Part shown: piece by piece, positions 1 to 5,383 of the stretch | How the letters are laid out: each line of letters starts with the position of its first letter | Position numbering within the stretch: the stretch's first letter is position 1 | Translations under genes and position numbers: made by a program | The notes under the pieces: generated by a model | Told to the model about the DNA's origin: nothing | Databases searched by the model: none | What the model saw: only the letters and a program-made list of their open reading frames with translations | Source: Ruminococcaceae bacterium UBA5401 | GTDB taxonomy: Bacteria > Bacillota > Clostridia > Oscillospirales > Acutalibacteraceae | Direction of reading: 5' to 3' | Assembly (NCBI GenBank): GCA_002409675.1 | Contig: DHOB01000061.1 | Coordinates: forward strand, 491 to 5,913 | Length of the DNA stretch: 5,423 nucleotides

Positions 1-7
1 GGTGCCT

Positions 8-22
8 GCGGCGACACGCCGC
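8..22. repeat. GC-rich inverted repeat at the left edge
   Basis: GCGGCG (8-13) and CGCCGC (17-22) form a perfect 6-bp stem around a 3-base centre (ACA). No T-run follows directly, so it is not a clear terminator; it may be the 3' end of an upstream gene or the tail of a repeat element. The same GCGGCG-nnn-CGCCGC arrangement recurs at 4986-5000 and, with one G-T pair, at 5096-5110. Confidence 0.4.
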
Positions 23-30
23 CTGCCGGC

Positions 31-46
31 ATGTTTTACAAAACAT
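31..46. promoter_or_regulatory. Operator-like palindrome ATGTTTTACAAAACAT
   Basis: Two perfect 7-base half sites (ATGTTTT and AAAACAT) flank a 2-base centre, the size and symmetry of a site for a dimeric repressor such as the GntR/YtrA or TetR type. It lies about 95 bases before the first start codon and just upstream of the likely promoter. A shorter relative, ATGTTTACAT, sits at 65-74. No regulator gene is visible in the window, so the binding protein is unknown and the role is inference. The absence of a T-run argues against a terminator. Confidence 0.4.
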
Positions 47-67
47 GGGGAAAGATTTAAAGGAATG

Positions 68-99
68 TTTACATCTTCAACCGTTTTGGTTGCTAAAAT
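68..99 (+). promoter_or_regulatory. Possible sigma-A promoter of the operon
   Basis: TAAAAT at 94-99 matches the -10 consensus at five of six positions and is preceded by TG one base upstream (TGC, 91-93), an extended -10 element. TTTACA at 68-73 matches the -35 consensus at five of six, but the spacer is 20 bases, longer than the ideal 17, so the extended -10 may carry most of the strength. Transcription would begin near 106-108, giving a leader of about 35 bases. The ATGTTTACAT palindrome (65-74) overlaps the -35 box, so a protein bound there would block the promoter. This is a prediction by eye. Confidence 0.4.
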
Positions 100-140
100 A
101 GATAGGAATTGTTCGGACCGATGACAGGAGGGATGTCTCA

Positions 141-1127
141 ATGATAGAGGTGAAGAACCTCTCGAAGCGATACGGGGAAAATGTGGCGCTGAACAACATC
201 AGCTTCTCCGTGGGCGAGCACACGGTGGTCGGGTTTCTGGGGCCGAACGGCGCGGGCAAATCCACCACCATGAACATCATCACGGGCTACATTTCCGCAA
301 GCTCCGGCTCCGTGACGGTGGGCGGGCACAGCATACTCGACGAGCCGAACGAGGCCAAGAAGCTGATCGGCTATATGCCGGAGATTCCGCCCCTTTACCC
401 GGACATGACCGTCGGGGAGTACCTGAACTTCGTCTACGAGCTGAAAAAGGTCACGCTCCCGAGGGAAAAGCACCTGAAGGAAATCTGCACCCTCGTGCGC
501 ATCGGCAGCGTGTACGGCCGGCTGATTGCGAACCTTTCAAAAGGCTACCGCCAGCGCGTGGGGCTGGCACAGGCGCTGGTGGGCAACCCGCCGGCCCTGA
601 TTCTGGACGAGCCGACGGTCGGCCTGGACCCCAAGCAGATTATCGAGGTCCGCAACCTGATCAAAAGCCTGGGCAAGGACCACACGGTCCTGCTCAGCTC
701 GCACATCCTGCCGGAGGTGCAGGCCGTGGCGGACCGCATCATCATCATCAACCGCGGCAGGCTCGCGGCGGACGGCACCCCCTACGAGCTGGAGCACGGC
801 CAGGCCGGCGAGCAGAAGGTGGTCGTCCGGCTGGAGGGCGCACCGAAGCAGGTGCAGCAGGCGCTGGAGGGCATCCACGGCGTCACGCACGTGCGCAACT
901 TCGGCGAGAAGGAGCCGGGCGTCTGGGAGTATGAGGTGGACGGCCGCGGCGGGGCCGAGCTGCGGCGGCCGCTGTTCGGCATCGCCGCCAAGCGCGGCTG
1001 GCCCATCCTGGGCATGACGGGCTCCGAGCTTTCGCTGGAAGACGTGTTCCTGCGCCTGACCGGCTCCACTTACCTGAGCGACAACGCCCAGGTGCAACTT
1101 TCTGCGAAAGGCGGCGACCGCGCTTGA
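141..1127 (+). CDS. ABC transporter ATP-binding protein, GldA type
   Basis: This 328-residue cytoplasmic ATPase would power the permease encoded next. It has every nucleotide-binding motif: Walker A GPNGAGKST at 34-42 (Lys40), the Q-loop region GYMPE at 77-81, the signature LSKGYRQR at 132-139, Walker B LILDE at 153-157 (Glu157), the D-loop GLD at 161-163 and the switch His188 in SSHILPE. Glutamate rather than glutamine at the Q-loop position, together with the LSKGYRQR signature, is typical of the GldA/NosF-like branch of ABC-2 exporters rather than importers. After about residue 210 comes a C-terminal extension of roughly 110 residues, resembling the DUF4162-type tail of these ATPases. The start is fixed by AGGAGGG at 126-132, eight bases before the ATG. 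It is the first gene of the operon, and its stop codon overlaps the next start. Family assignment is firm; the exported substrate is unknown. Confidence 0.95.
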   Translation: MIEVKNLSKRYGENVALNNISFSVGEHTVVGFLGPNGAGKSTTMNIITGYISASSGSVTVGGHSILDEPNEAKKLIGYMPEIPPLYPDMTVGEYLNFVYELKKVTLPREKHLKEICTLVRIGSVYGRLIANLSKGYRQRVGLAQALVGNPPALILDEPTVGLDPKQIIEVRNLIKSLGKDHTVLLSSHILPEVQAVADRIIIINRGRLAADGTPYELEHGQAGEQKVVVRLEGAPKQVQQALEGIHGVTHVRNFGEKEPGVWEYEVDGRGGAELRRPLFGIAAKRGWPILGMTGSELSLEDVFLRLTGSTYLSDNAQVQLSAKGGDRA

Positions 1128-1831
1128 AGGCCATCTGCGTCAAGGAACTGAAAAGCTACTATCTCTCCCCCATCGGGTACGTGTTCACGGGCGTGCTGCT
1201 CTTTTTCTTCGGGATTTCCTACATGCAGGTCCTGATGACCCTCTCTTCCTCCTTTATCCCGACCATCTACAGCTCGCTGTTCACCTGGTGCATGATGATT
1301 CTGCTGCCGATTCTGACGATGCGCAGCTTCAGCGAAGAGATGCGCAACAAGACCGACCAGGGCCTGCTGACCGCGCCGGTCGGCGTGGGCGCCATTGTGT
1401 TCGGCAAGTTTCTCGCGGCGTTTCTCGTGTTCGCCATCGCGCTGGGCGCGAGCCTGATTCCCGCCGTGGTCATCTCGTTCTTCTCCTCGCCGGACTGGCC
1501 CCGGATTTTCGGCACCGTCGTCGGCTCGCTGCTGTACGGCGCGGCGATGATCGCCGTGGGCATCTTCATCTCGTCCCTGACCCAGAGCCAGATGGTCGCG
1601 GCCATCTCGACCTTCGGCGTTTCGCTGCTGCTGCTTCTGGTCGGGAACCTCGCCGGGAGCGTGAACAACGATTTTCTCTCCAAACTGCTTACGTGGATTT
1701 CGTTCGATTCGCGGTACCAGACGTTTACCAAAGGGGTTTTCAGCGTTTCGGGCACCGTGTTCTTTTTGAGCGTGGCCGCGGTGTTCCTGTTTCTGACCGC
1801 CCGCAAGCTGGAAAGTAAAAGATGGAGCTAA
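1124..1831 (+). CDS. ABC-2 type permease subunit, GldF-like
   Basis: This 235-residue integral membrane protein is the channel partner of the upstream ATPase. Six hydrophobic segments can be seen at about 18-36, 52-65, 91-119, 129-151, 158-178 and 208-226. The N-terminus KELKSYYLSPIGYV and the MRSFSEEMRNKT segment after the second helix (66-77) are characteristic of the GldF/ABC2_membrane family. The start is TTG: TTGA at 1124-1127 contains both this start and the previous stop, and only a weak AAAGG (1107-1111) lies upstream, so translation probably depends on coupling. The next in-frame Met (residue 34) would remove the first helix and the conserved N-terminus, so the TTG is preferred. Length is normal for a single ABC-2 permease; since only one is encoded here, a homodimer, or pairing with the GldG-like protein, is likely. 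Confidence 0.93.
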   Translation: MKAICVKELKSYYLSPIGYVFTGVLLFFFGISYMQVLMTLSSSFIPTIYSSLFTWCMMILLPILTMRSFSEEMRNKTDQGLLTAPVGVGAIVFGKFLAAFLVFAIALGASLIPAVVISFFSSPDWPRIFGTVVGSLLYGAAMIAVGIFISSLTQSQMVAAISTFGVSLLLLLVGNLAGSVNNDFLSKLLTWISFDSRYQTFTKGVFSVSGTVFFLSVAAVFLFLTARKLESKRWS

Positions 1832-1836
1832 GGGGG
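1831..1836 (+). promoter_or_regulatory. Ribosome binding site deciding the GldG-like start
   Basis: AGGGGG begins on the last base of the permease stop codon and lies nine bases before the ATG at 1846. The alternative in-frame ATG at 1822 is inside the permease gene and has no comparable site upstream (only GAAAGTAAAAG), so 1846 is the better start; it shortens the protein by eight residues. Confidence 0.75.
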
Positions 1837-1845
1837 AAGAAAGAC

Positions 1846-3486
1846 ATGAATCAGGAAAACAAGCCCCAGAGCGGAACGGGCGCCGGAGACCAGCCCTCTG
1901 AAGAGCTGAAGAAAGAGCCCGCGGCGCAGGCGGCGGAAAGCAAGCCCGGAGCCGGGGAATCCGACAAAAAGCAGGCGGCCTCCGCGCCGAAAAAGGCGCC
2001 GTTCTATAAAAAACAAAAATTCAGGCACGGCTCGGCCGCCACGGCCTTCACAGCGGTTTTTATCGCCGCCGTGGTGCTGCTGAACGTGGTCGTCGGGATG
2101 CTGAGCGACCGCTTCCCGTCGATGAACGCGGACCTGACCAAGACCGGCTCCAACAGCCTGAGCGAAGAGGCCGGCAAAATCGTCGACAAGGTCAAAATCC
2201 CGGTCACCGTCACCATCTGCGCGACCAGGCAGCAGGTGGAGAGCAACCAGGTGCAGAGCGAAAGCGGAGCGAGCGGCTACGACTACAGCCAGGTCGGCAC
2301 CATCGCGGAGAAAATCGCCGAGCGCAACCCGAAAATCAAGGTGGAATACCGCGACCTGGACAAGAACCCGGACTTCGCCTCCAAATACAAGAGCGACGGG
2401 CTGCAGGCCGGCTCGGTGGTCGTCAGCAGCGACAAGCGCCACCGCGCGCTCTCGCTGGACGGCGACCTGTTCCAGCAGCAGTACAGCAGCGACTACACCA
2501 GCAGCACGACCCTCTCCAACGTGGACTCGGCCTTCGCCTCGGCGCTGAACGCCGTGATTTCGGACGTGCTGCCGATTGCGGCGTTCGACACGGGCCACAG
2601 CGAAAAGATGGACGTCACGACCGTGAAGAAGGTCCTGCAGAACAACGGGTTCGAGACGAAGGACTTCAACCTGATTACGGACAAAGTCCCGGCCAAGGCC
2701 CAGCTGGTCATCCTCGGCTGCCCGACGAAGGACTATACGGACGAGGAGATCACGAAGCTGGAGAACTTCCTCAAAGACCAGAGCCTGGCGGGCGACCGCT
2801 CGCTGCTGGTCACCGCCTCGCCCGGCGAACCGAGCCTGCCGAAGTTCGCGTCGTTCCTGGAGGAATGGGGCCTGAAGGCGCAGACCGACACCGCCGTGCT
2901 GGAGACCGACGCGCAGAAGTACGCGGCCAACAACCCGCTGTATCTGCTGGGGGAGGTGCAGTCGGACCTGGACCTGGGCGGCTCGAAGAACGGGTACGAC
3001 TTTTTCTTCGTGCCGAACGCCTGCCCGGTGACAACCACGTTTGAAAACAACAACAGCCGCACGACCTACACGCTGGTCAAATCCAGCGAGACGGCCTATC
3101 TCTATAAAAACGAGAAAAGCGCGCAGAACCCGCAGACCGCCGCGCAGAGCATGGCGGCCCTTTCGCAGCAGTCCGTGCAGGCGGGCGGCAAGGCCCGCCG
3201 CGCCAACGTGATGCTGTTCGGCTCCACGATGATGTTTTCGGCCGGGGCGATCGACAGCAGCACGTTCAGCAACGGCTCCTATTTCGTGGACCTGACCCGG
3301 TACGGGACGGGGCTTTCCGGCACAGACACCAAGGTGGAGACGCAGAGCACCGTGCTGAACCCGCAGGACATCCTGATGAACGCTGCGCAGGCCCGCTTCC
3401 TCGGCCTGGGAATCTTCACCCTTCTGATTCCGCTGGCCGTGGCGGTCGCCGGCATCGTCGTCCACCACAAGAGGAGGGCGCTCTAA
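1846..3486 (+). CDS. GldG-family membrane-anchored ABC transporter auxiliary protein
   Basis: This 546-residue protein belongs to the GldG / ABC_transp_aux family (PF09822), accessory subunits of GldA/GldF transporters. Residues 1-60 form a polar, presumably disordered segment rich in Lys, Glu, Ala and Gln. A membrane helix follows at about 64-86, then a large extracytoplasmic region (about 90-515) and a second helix at about 518-539 ending in the positive tail HHKRRAL, so both ends should be cytoplasmic. Family landmarks are ADLTKTGSNSLSEEAGKIV just after the first helix (95-113), the FDTGHSE segment at 247-253 with the recurrent Gly-His-x-Glu, an LVILGCPTKDYTDEE segment (287-301), which resembles the family's usual hydrophobic strand followed by a glycine loop, and VMLFGSTMMF near 455-464. 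An in-frame ATG at 1822 is rejected for lack of a ribosome binding site. The gap to the next gene is two bases. Family call is strong; the biochemical role is not known. Confidence 0.9.
   Translation: MNQENKPQSGTGAGDQPSEELKKEPAAQAAESKPGAGESDKKQAASAPKKAPFYKKQKFRHGSAATAFTAVFIAAVVLLNVVVGMLSDRFPSMNADLTKTGSNSLSEEAGKIVDKVKIPVTVTICATRQQVESNQVQSESGASGYDYSQVGTIAEKIAERNPKIKVEYRDLDKNPDFASKYKSDGLQAGSVVVSSDKRHRALSLDGDLFQQQYSSDYTSSTTLSNVDSAFASALNAVISDVLPIAAFDTGHSEKMDVTTVKKVLQNNGFETKDFNLITDKVPAKAQLVILGCPTKDYTDEEITKLENFLKDQSLAGDRSLLVTASPGEPSLPKFASFLEEWGLKAQTDTAVLETDAQKYAANNPLYLLGEVQSDLDLGGSKNGYDFFFVPNACPVTTTFENNNSRTTYTLVKSSETAYLYKNEKSAQNPQTAAQSMAALSQQSVQAGGKARRANVMLFGSTMMFSAGAIDSSTFSNGSYFVDLTRYGTGLSGTDTKVETQSTVLNPQDILMNAAQARFLGLGIFTLLIPLAVAVAGIVVHHKRRAL
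3471..3478 (+). promoter_or_regulatory. Ribosome binding site of the DUF4340 gene
   Basis: GAGGAGGG is a near-perfect Shine-Dalgarno sequence, ten bases before the ATG at 3489. It lies within the last codons of the GldG-like gene (encoding Lys-Arg-Arg-Ala), so reinitiation can occur without a gap. It fixes the DUF4340 start. Confidence 0.8.
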
Positions 3487-3488
3487 GC

Positions 3489-4994
3489 ATGAAAAGCAGC
3501 ACCAGAAATCTGATTGTCGCCGCCGTGTGCGCCGCCGTGCTCGGCGGGGCGGCGTTCGCGCTCTCGCGCAGCCCGGGCGGCGGGGAAAGCTCTTCGGCGG
3601 CTTCTTCCAGCCCGGGGCTGGAGCTGGTCTCTAAAAAGGACCAGGACGTCGCCTCCATGAAAGTCACCAACAAAAAGGGCAGCTACACGCTGGTGCCCGC
3701 GCCCAAATCGGCCGCGTCCTCTTCCCCGGCGGCCTCGTCTTCGGCTTCTTCGGCGGCGTCTTCCGTCACCTACACCGTGAGCGGGCTGGAAGGCTGCCCC
3801 ATCAACACCAGCGCGACGGAATCCGTGGTGAAGAACGGCTTCAGCCTTGTGGCGACGAAAAACCTCGGCGCCGTGAGCAGCCTGCAGGAGTACGGCCTGG
3901 CGGACCCGCAGGCCTCGGTCGAGGTGCGCTTCAAGGACGGCTCCAGCTTCAGCTATAAAATCGGCGGCCAGACCGCGACCGACGCCTCGGCGTACTACAT
4001 GTGCGGCGAGAACTCGAACAACGTCTACGTCGTCTCCGTCGACCAGGGGCTGCTGGAGGACAAAACGTACTTCGTCAGCAAGGAAATCCTCGCGGTTCCG
4101 GAAAGCTCTTCCTCTTCTTCCGCGTCGGATGCGGCGGCCGGCGGGTACGATTTCACGCAGATTTCGCTGAGCGGCGCAAACTTCCCGAAGCCCGTGCGGT
4201 TCGAGAAAACGGGCAGCGGGCTGGCCATCACGCAGCCGGCTGCCTATGAGGCGGACGCCGACAAGCTGAACGCGCTGGAGACCGCGCTGGAAAGCCTGAC
4301 CGCCGATACGGTCGAGGCCGTGCGCCCCGATGCGGCGGCGCTGAAGAAGTACGGCCTCGACAGGCCGTCGGCCGTCGCGGAATTCACGGTGAACAGAAAG
4401 TCCTACCGCCTCCTGCTCGGCGCAAAGACGGGGAGCAGCTACCCCGCCATGCTGGACGGCGTGGACGTGGTCTACACGGTCACGCAGGACAAGGTCGCGC
4501 CGTGGGCGGAGCAGAATCTGCTGGACCTGCGCAGCAAGCTGATTTACCTCCCCGACATCGAAACCGTGCAGTCCGTCAAAATCACGCGCGGCACGGAGAC
4601 GCATGAAATCCTCGTTTCGCGCAGAGAAAAACCCGCCTCTTCCTCTTCGGCCTCCTCCGGCAGCCGGAAAACTTACACCTACACCGTGACCGGCGACGGC
4701 GGAAAAACACTGAAGTACGACGGCAACTACCAGAACTTTTACCAGAAGCTGATCGGCCTGACGATTTTCGCCGAGCCGCAGAAAGCGCCCTCCGGGCAGC
4801 CCGCGGCGACCGTCGAGTACCGCTACTTCGACAAAACCGGCGCGGACACCGTGGCCTTCTACGCCGACGGGGAGCGCCGCCTGACGGCCGTGAAAAACGG
4901 CGCCGTCTGCGGCGACATCGCAAAAAGCAGTCTGGACGACGTGTTCGACGTTCTGGCCCGCTTCGAGAAGGGCGAAACCATCCCCGCGGCGTGA
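3489..4994 (+). CDS. DUF4340 domain-containing membrane-anchored protein
   Basis: This 501-residue protein has a single N-terminal hydrophobic segment (about 8-25) after a basic MKSSTRNL start. No lipobox cysteine follows, so it is probably an uncleaved anchor with the rest outside the membrane. Two DUF4340-like units (PF14238) can be seen: YGLADPQASVEVRFKDG (135-151) leading to SAYYMCGENSNNVYVVSVD (167-185), and YGLDRPSAVAEFTVN (288-302) leading to SYPAMLDGVDVVYTVTQD (317-334). A third beta-rich region (about 355-495) ends the protein. Four Ser/Ala-rich linkers (about 34-42, 73-92, 206-213 and 384-392) separate these parts. The family commonly sits beside GldA/GldF/GldG-type transporters, as here, suggesting a partner of the transporter on the outer face; its function is unknown. 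The last codons fall within the tandem repeat that continues downstream. Confidence 0.88.
   Translation: MKSSTRNLIVAAVCAAVLGGAAFALSRSPGGGESSSAASSSPGLELVSKKDQDVASMKVTNKKGSYTLVPAPKSAASSSPAASSSASSAASSVTYTVSGLEGCPINTSATESVVKNGFSLVATKNLGAVSSLQEYGLADPQASVEVRFKDGSSFSYKIGGQTATDASAYYMCGENSNNVYVVSVDQGLLEDKTYFVSKEILAVPESSSSSSASDAAAGGYDFTQISLSGANFPKPVRFEKTGSGLAITQPAAYEADADKLNALETALESLTADTVEAVRPDAAALKKYGLDRPSAVAEFTVNRKSYRLLLGAKTGSSYPAMLDGVDVVYTVTQDKVAPWAEQNLLDLRSKLIYLPDIETVQSVKITRGTETHEILVSRREKPASSSSASSGSRKTYTYTVTGDGGKTLKYDGNYQNFYQKLIGLTIFAEPQKAPSGQPAATVEYRYFDKTGADTVAFYADGERRLTAVKNGAVCGDIAKSSLDDVFDVLARFEKGETIPAA
3705..3764 (+). repeat. Ser/Ala-rich linker from TCT/TCC/GCC codon repeats
   Basis: Residues 73-92 of the DUF4340 protein are almost only Ser and Ala with two Pro, encoded by repeated TCT, TCC, TCG, GCC and GCG triplets. 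Shorter tracts of the same kind lie at 3588-3614, 4104-4127 and 4638-4664. They look like flexible linkers between folded units. Because the repeat unit is a triplet, copy-number changes would keep the frame. Confidence 0.7.
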
Positions 4995-5182
4995 CGCCGC
5001 ATCACCGGCCCGCCGGCAGAGCCGGTTTCGGCCCGGCGTGGGGAACGGCGAAAATTAAAAGCCCGCTTTGCCGGGACAGGATAAGACAACTCCCGGCGGT
5101 GTGACGCCGCATCACCGGCCCGGCGTGGGGAACGGCGAAAATTAAAAGCCTGCTTTGCCGGGACAGGATAAGACAACTCCCG
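4981..5182. repeat. Imperfect tandem duplication spanning the end of the last gene
   Basis: Unit 1 is 4981-5090 (110 bases) and unit 2 is 5091-5177 (87 bases), followed by a five-base restart, TCCCG, at 5178-5182. The aligned 87 positions differ at only three sites by eye (4985/5095, 4990/5100, 5064/5151). Unit 1 carries 23 extra bases between two GGCCCG copies (5007-5012 and 5030-5035); these include a small hairpin (CCGGC 5013-5017, GCCGG 5021-5025), so unit 2 looks like a slippage deletion. The first 14 bases of unit 1 are the final codons and stop of the DUF4340 gene. The right edge provides the left arm of the terminator. Short open frames on the reverse strand repeat along with the DNA and are not taken as genes. 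Confidence 0.9.
4986..5000. repeat. Inverted repeat with the stop codon as its loop
   Basis: GCGGCG (4986-4991) and CGCCGC (4995-5000) pair perfectly, with the TGA stop of the DUF4340 gene as the three-base centre. The second tandem unit keeps it at 5096-5110 with one G-T pair. It resembles the repeat at 8-22. Confidence 0.6.
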
Positions 5183-5212
5183 AAGTGCATGAAAAACGCT
5201 CCGGGAGTTTTT
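5175..5212 (+). terminator. Intrinsic terminator of the operon
   Basis: AACTCCCG (5175-5182) pairs perfectly with CGGGAGTT (5202-5209). Inside, after one A-C mismatch, AGTG (5184-5187) can pair with CGCT (5197-5200) using one G-T pair, leaving a nine-base loop. A run of five T (5208-5212) ends the structure. It lies 180 bases after the last stop codon. Its left arm belongs to the tandem repeat, and a second copy of that arm is present at 5088-5095. Confidence 0.85.
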
Positions 5213-5234
5213 ATAGCTGTAGTTTTGTTCTTAT

Positions 5235-5254
5235 AAATCAGACTTTTCTGATTT
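5235..5254. other. AT-rich 8-bp hairpin
   Basis: AAATCAGA (5235-5242) and TCTGATTT (5247-5254) pair perfectly around CTTT. Four T (5252-5255) end the right arm, so it may be a weak backup terminator, but the stem is AT-rich and the T-run is part of the stem. The role is uncertain. Confidence 0.35.
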
Positions 5255-5293
5255 TAAAGTTTTATTTCAGACCGTCCTCAGGCCGGACAGGCC

Positions 5294-5321
5294 CCTACTT
5301 TCGGTCTTGTCCGAAAGTAGG
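5294..5321. repeat. Perfect 11-bp hairpin, probable intergenic repeat
   Basis: CCTACTTTCGG (5294-5304) and CCGAAAGTAGG (5311-5321) pair without mismatch around a six-base loop, TCTTGT. No T-run follows on either strand, so a simple terminator is unlikely. Palindromes of this CTACTTT...AAAGTAG style followed by GCAAAG are familiar from intergenic repeats in many bacteria; membership in a specific family is inference. Confidence 0.65.
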
Positions 5322-5331
5322 CAAAGTACGC

Positions 5332-5383
5332 GCGGGGGGACTGTTACCTCCCGGCGGGCGGGGCCCTAAAACGTCCCCCCCGC
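5332..5383. other. Long G/C-run stem-loop
   Basis: GCGGGGGGAC (5332-5341) can pair with GTCCCCCCCGC (5373-5383), leaving one extra C bulged, around a 31-base loop that itself holds CCCGGCGGG and GGGGCCC. A small hairpin, AGCTG-TCATC-CAGCT, follows at 5393-5407. With the hairpin at 5294-5321 these make a chain of stems, suggesting a structured RNA or a repeat element cut off by the window edge. Confidence 0.45.

Noticed and set aside
81..81. The glutamate at the ATPase Q-loop (GYMPE) considered as a broken catalytic motif
   Set aside because: GY(L/M)PE is the usual form in the GldA/NosF-like branch, so it is a family trait rather than a defect (81 here is the residue number in the ATPase).
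121..144. A seven-codon reading frame (MTGGMSQ) ending in ATGA over the ATPase start
   Set aside because: It has no ribosome binding site of its own and contains the Shine-Dalgarno sequence of the ATPase, so a leader peptide is unlikely.
1822..1845. An upstream ATG that would add eight residues to the GldG-like protein
   Set aside because: It lies inside the permease gene without a ribosome binding site, while AGGGGG is well placed for the ATG at 1846.
1828..3468. A 546-codon open frame on the minus strand opposite the GldG-like gene
   Set aside because: It mirrors the real gene in a GC-rich sequence where antisense stops are rare, and its translation is Arg/Val/Gly/His-rich with no recognisable domain.
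3483..4604. A 373-codon minus-strand open frame opposite the DUF4340 gene
   Set aside because: Same cause: strong GC codon bias on the coding strand; biased composition and no family features.
4859..5190. Overlapping minus-strand frames with repeated peptides such as AFNFRRSPRRA
   Set aside because: The peptide repeats only reflect the DNA tandem duplication; the frames run through the terminator arm and into the coding strand gene, with no convincing start signal.
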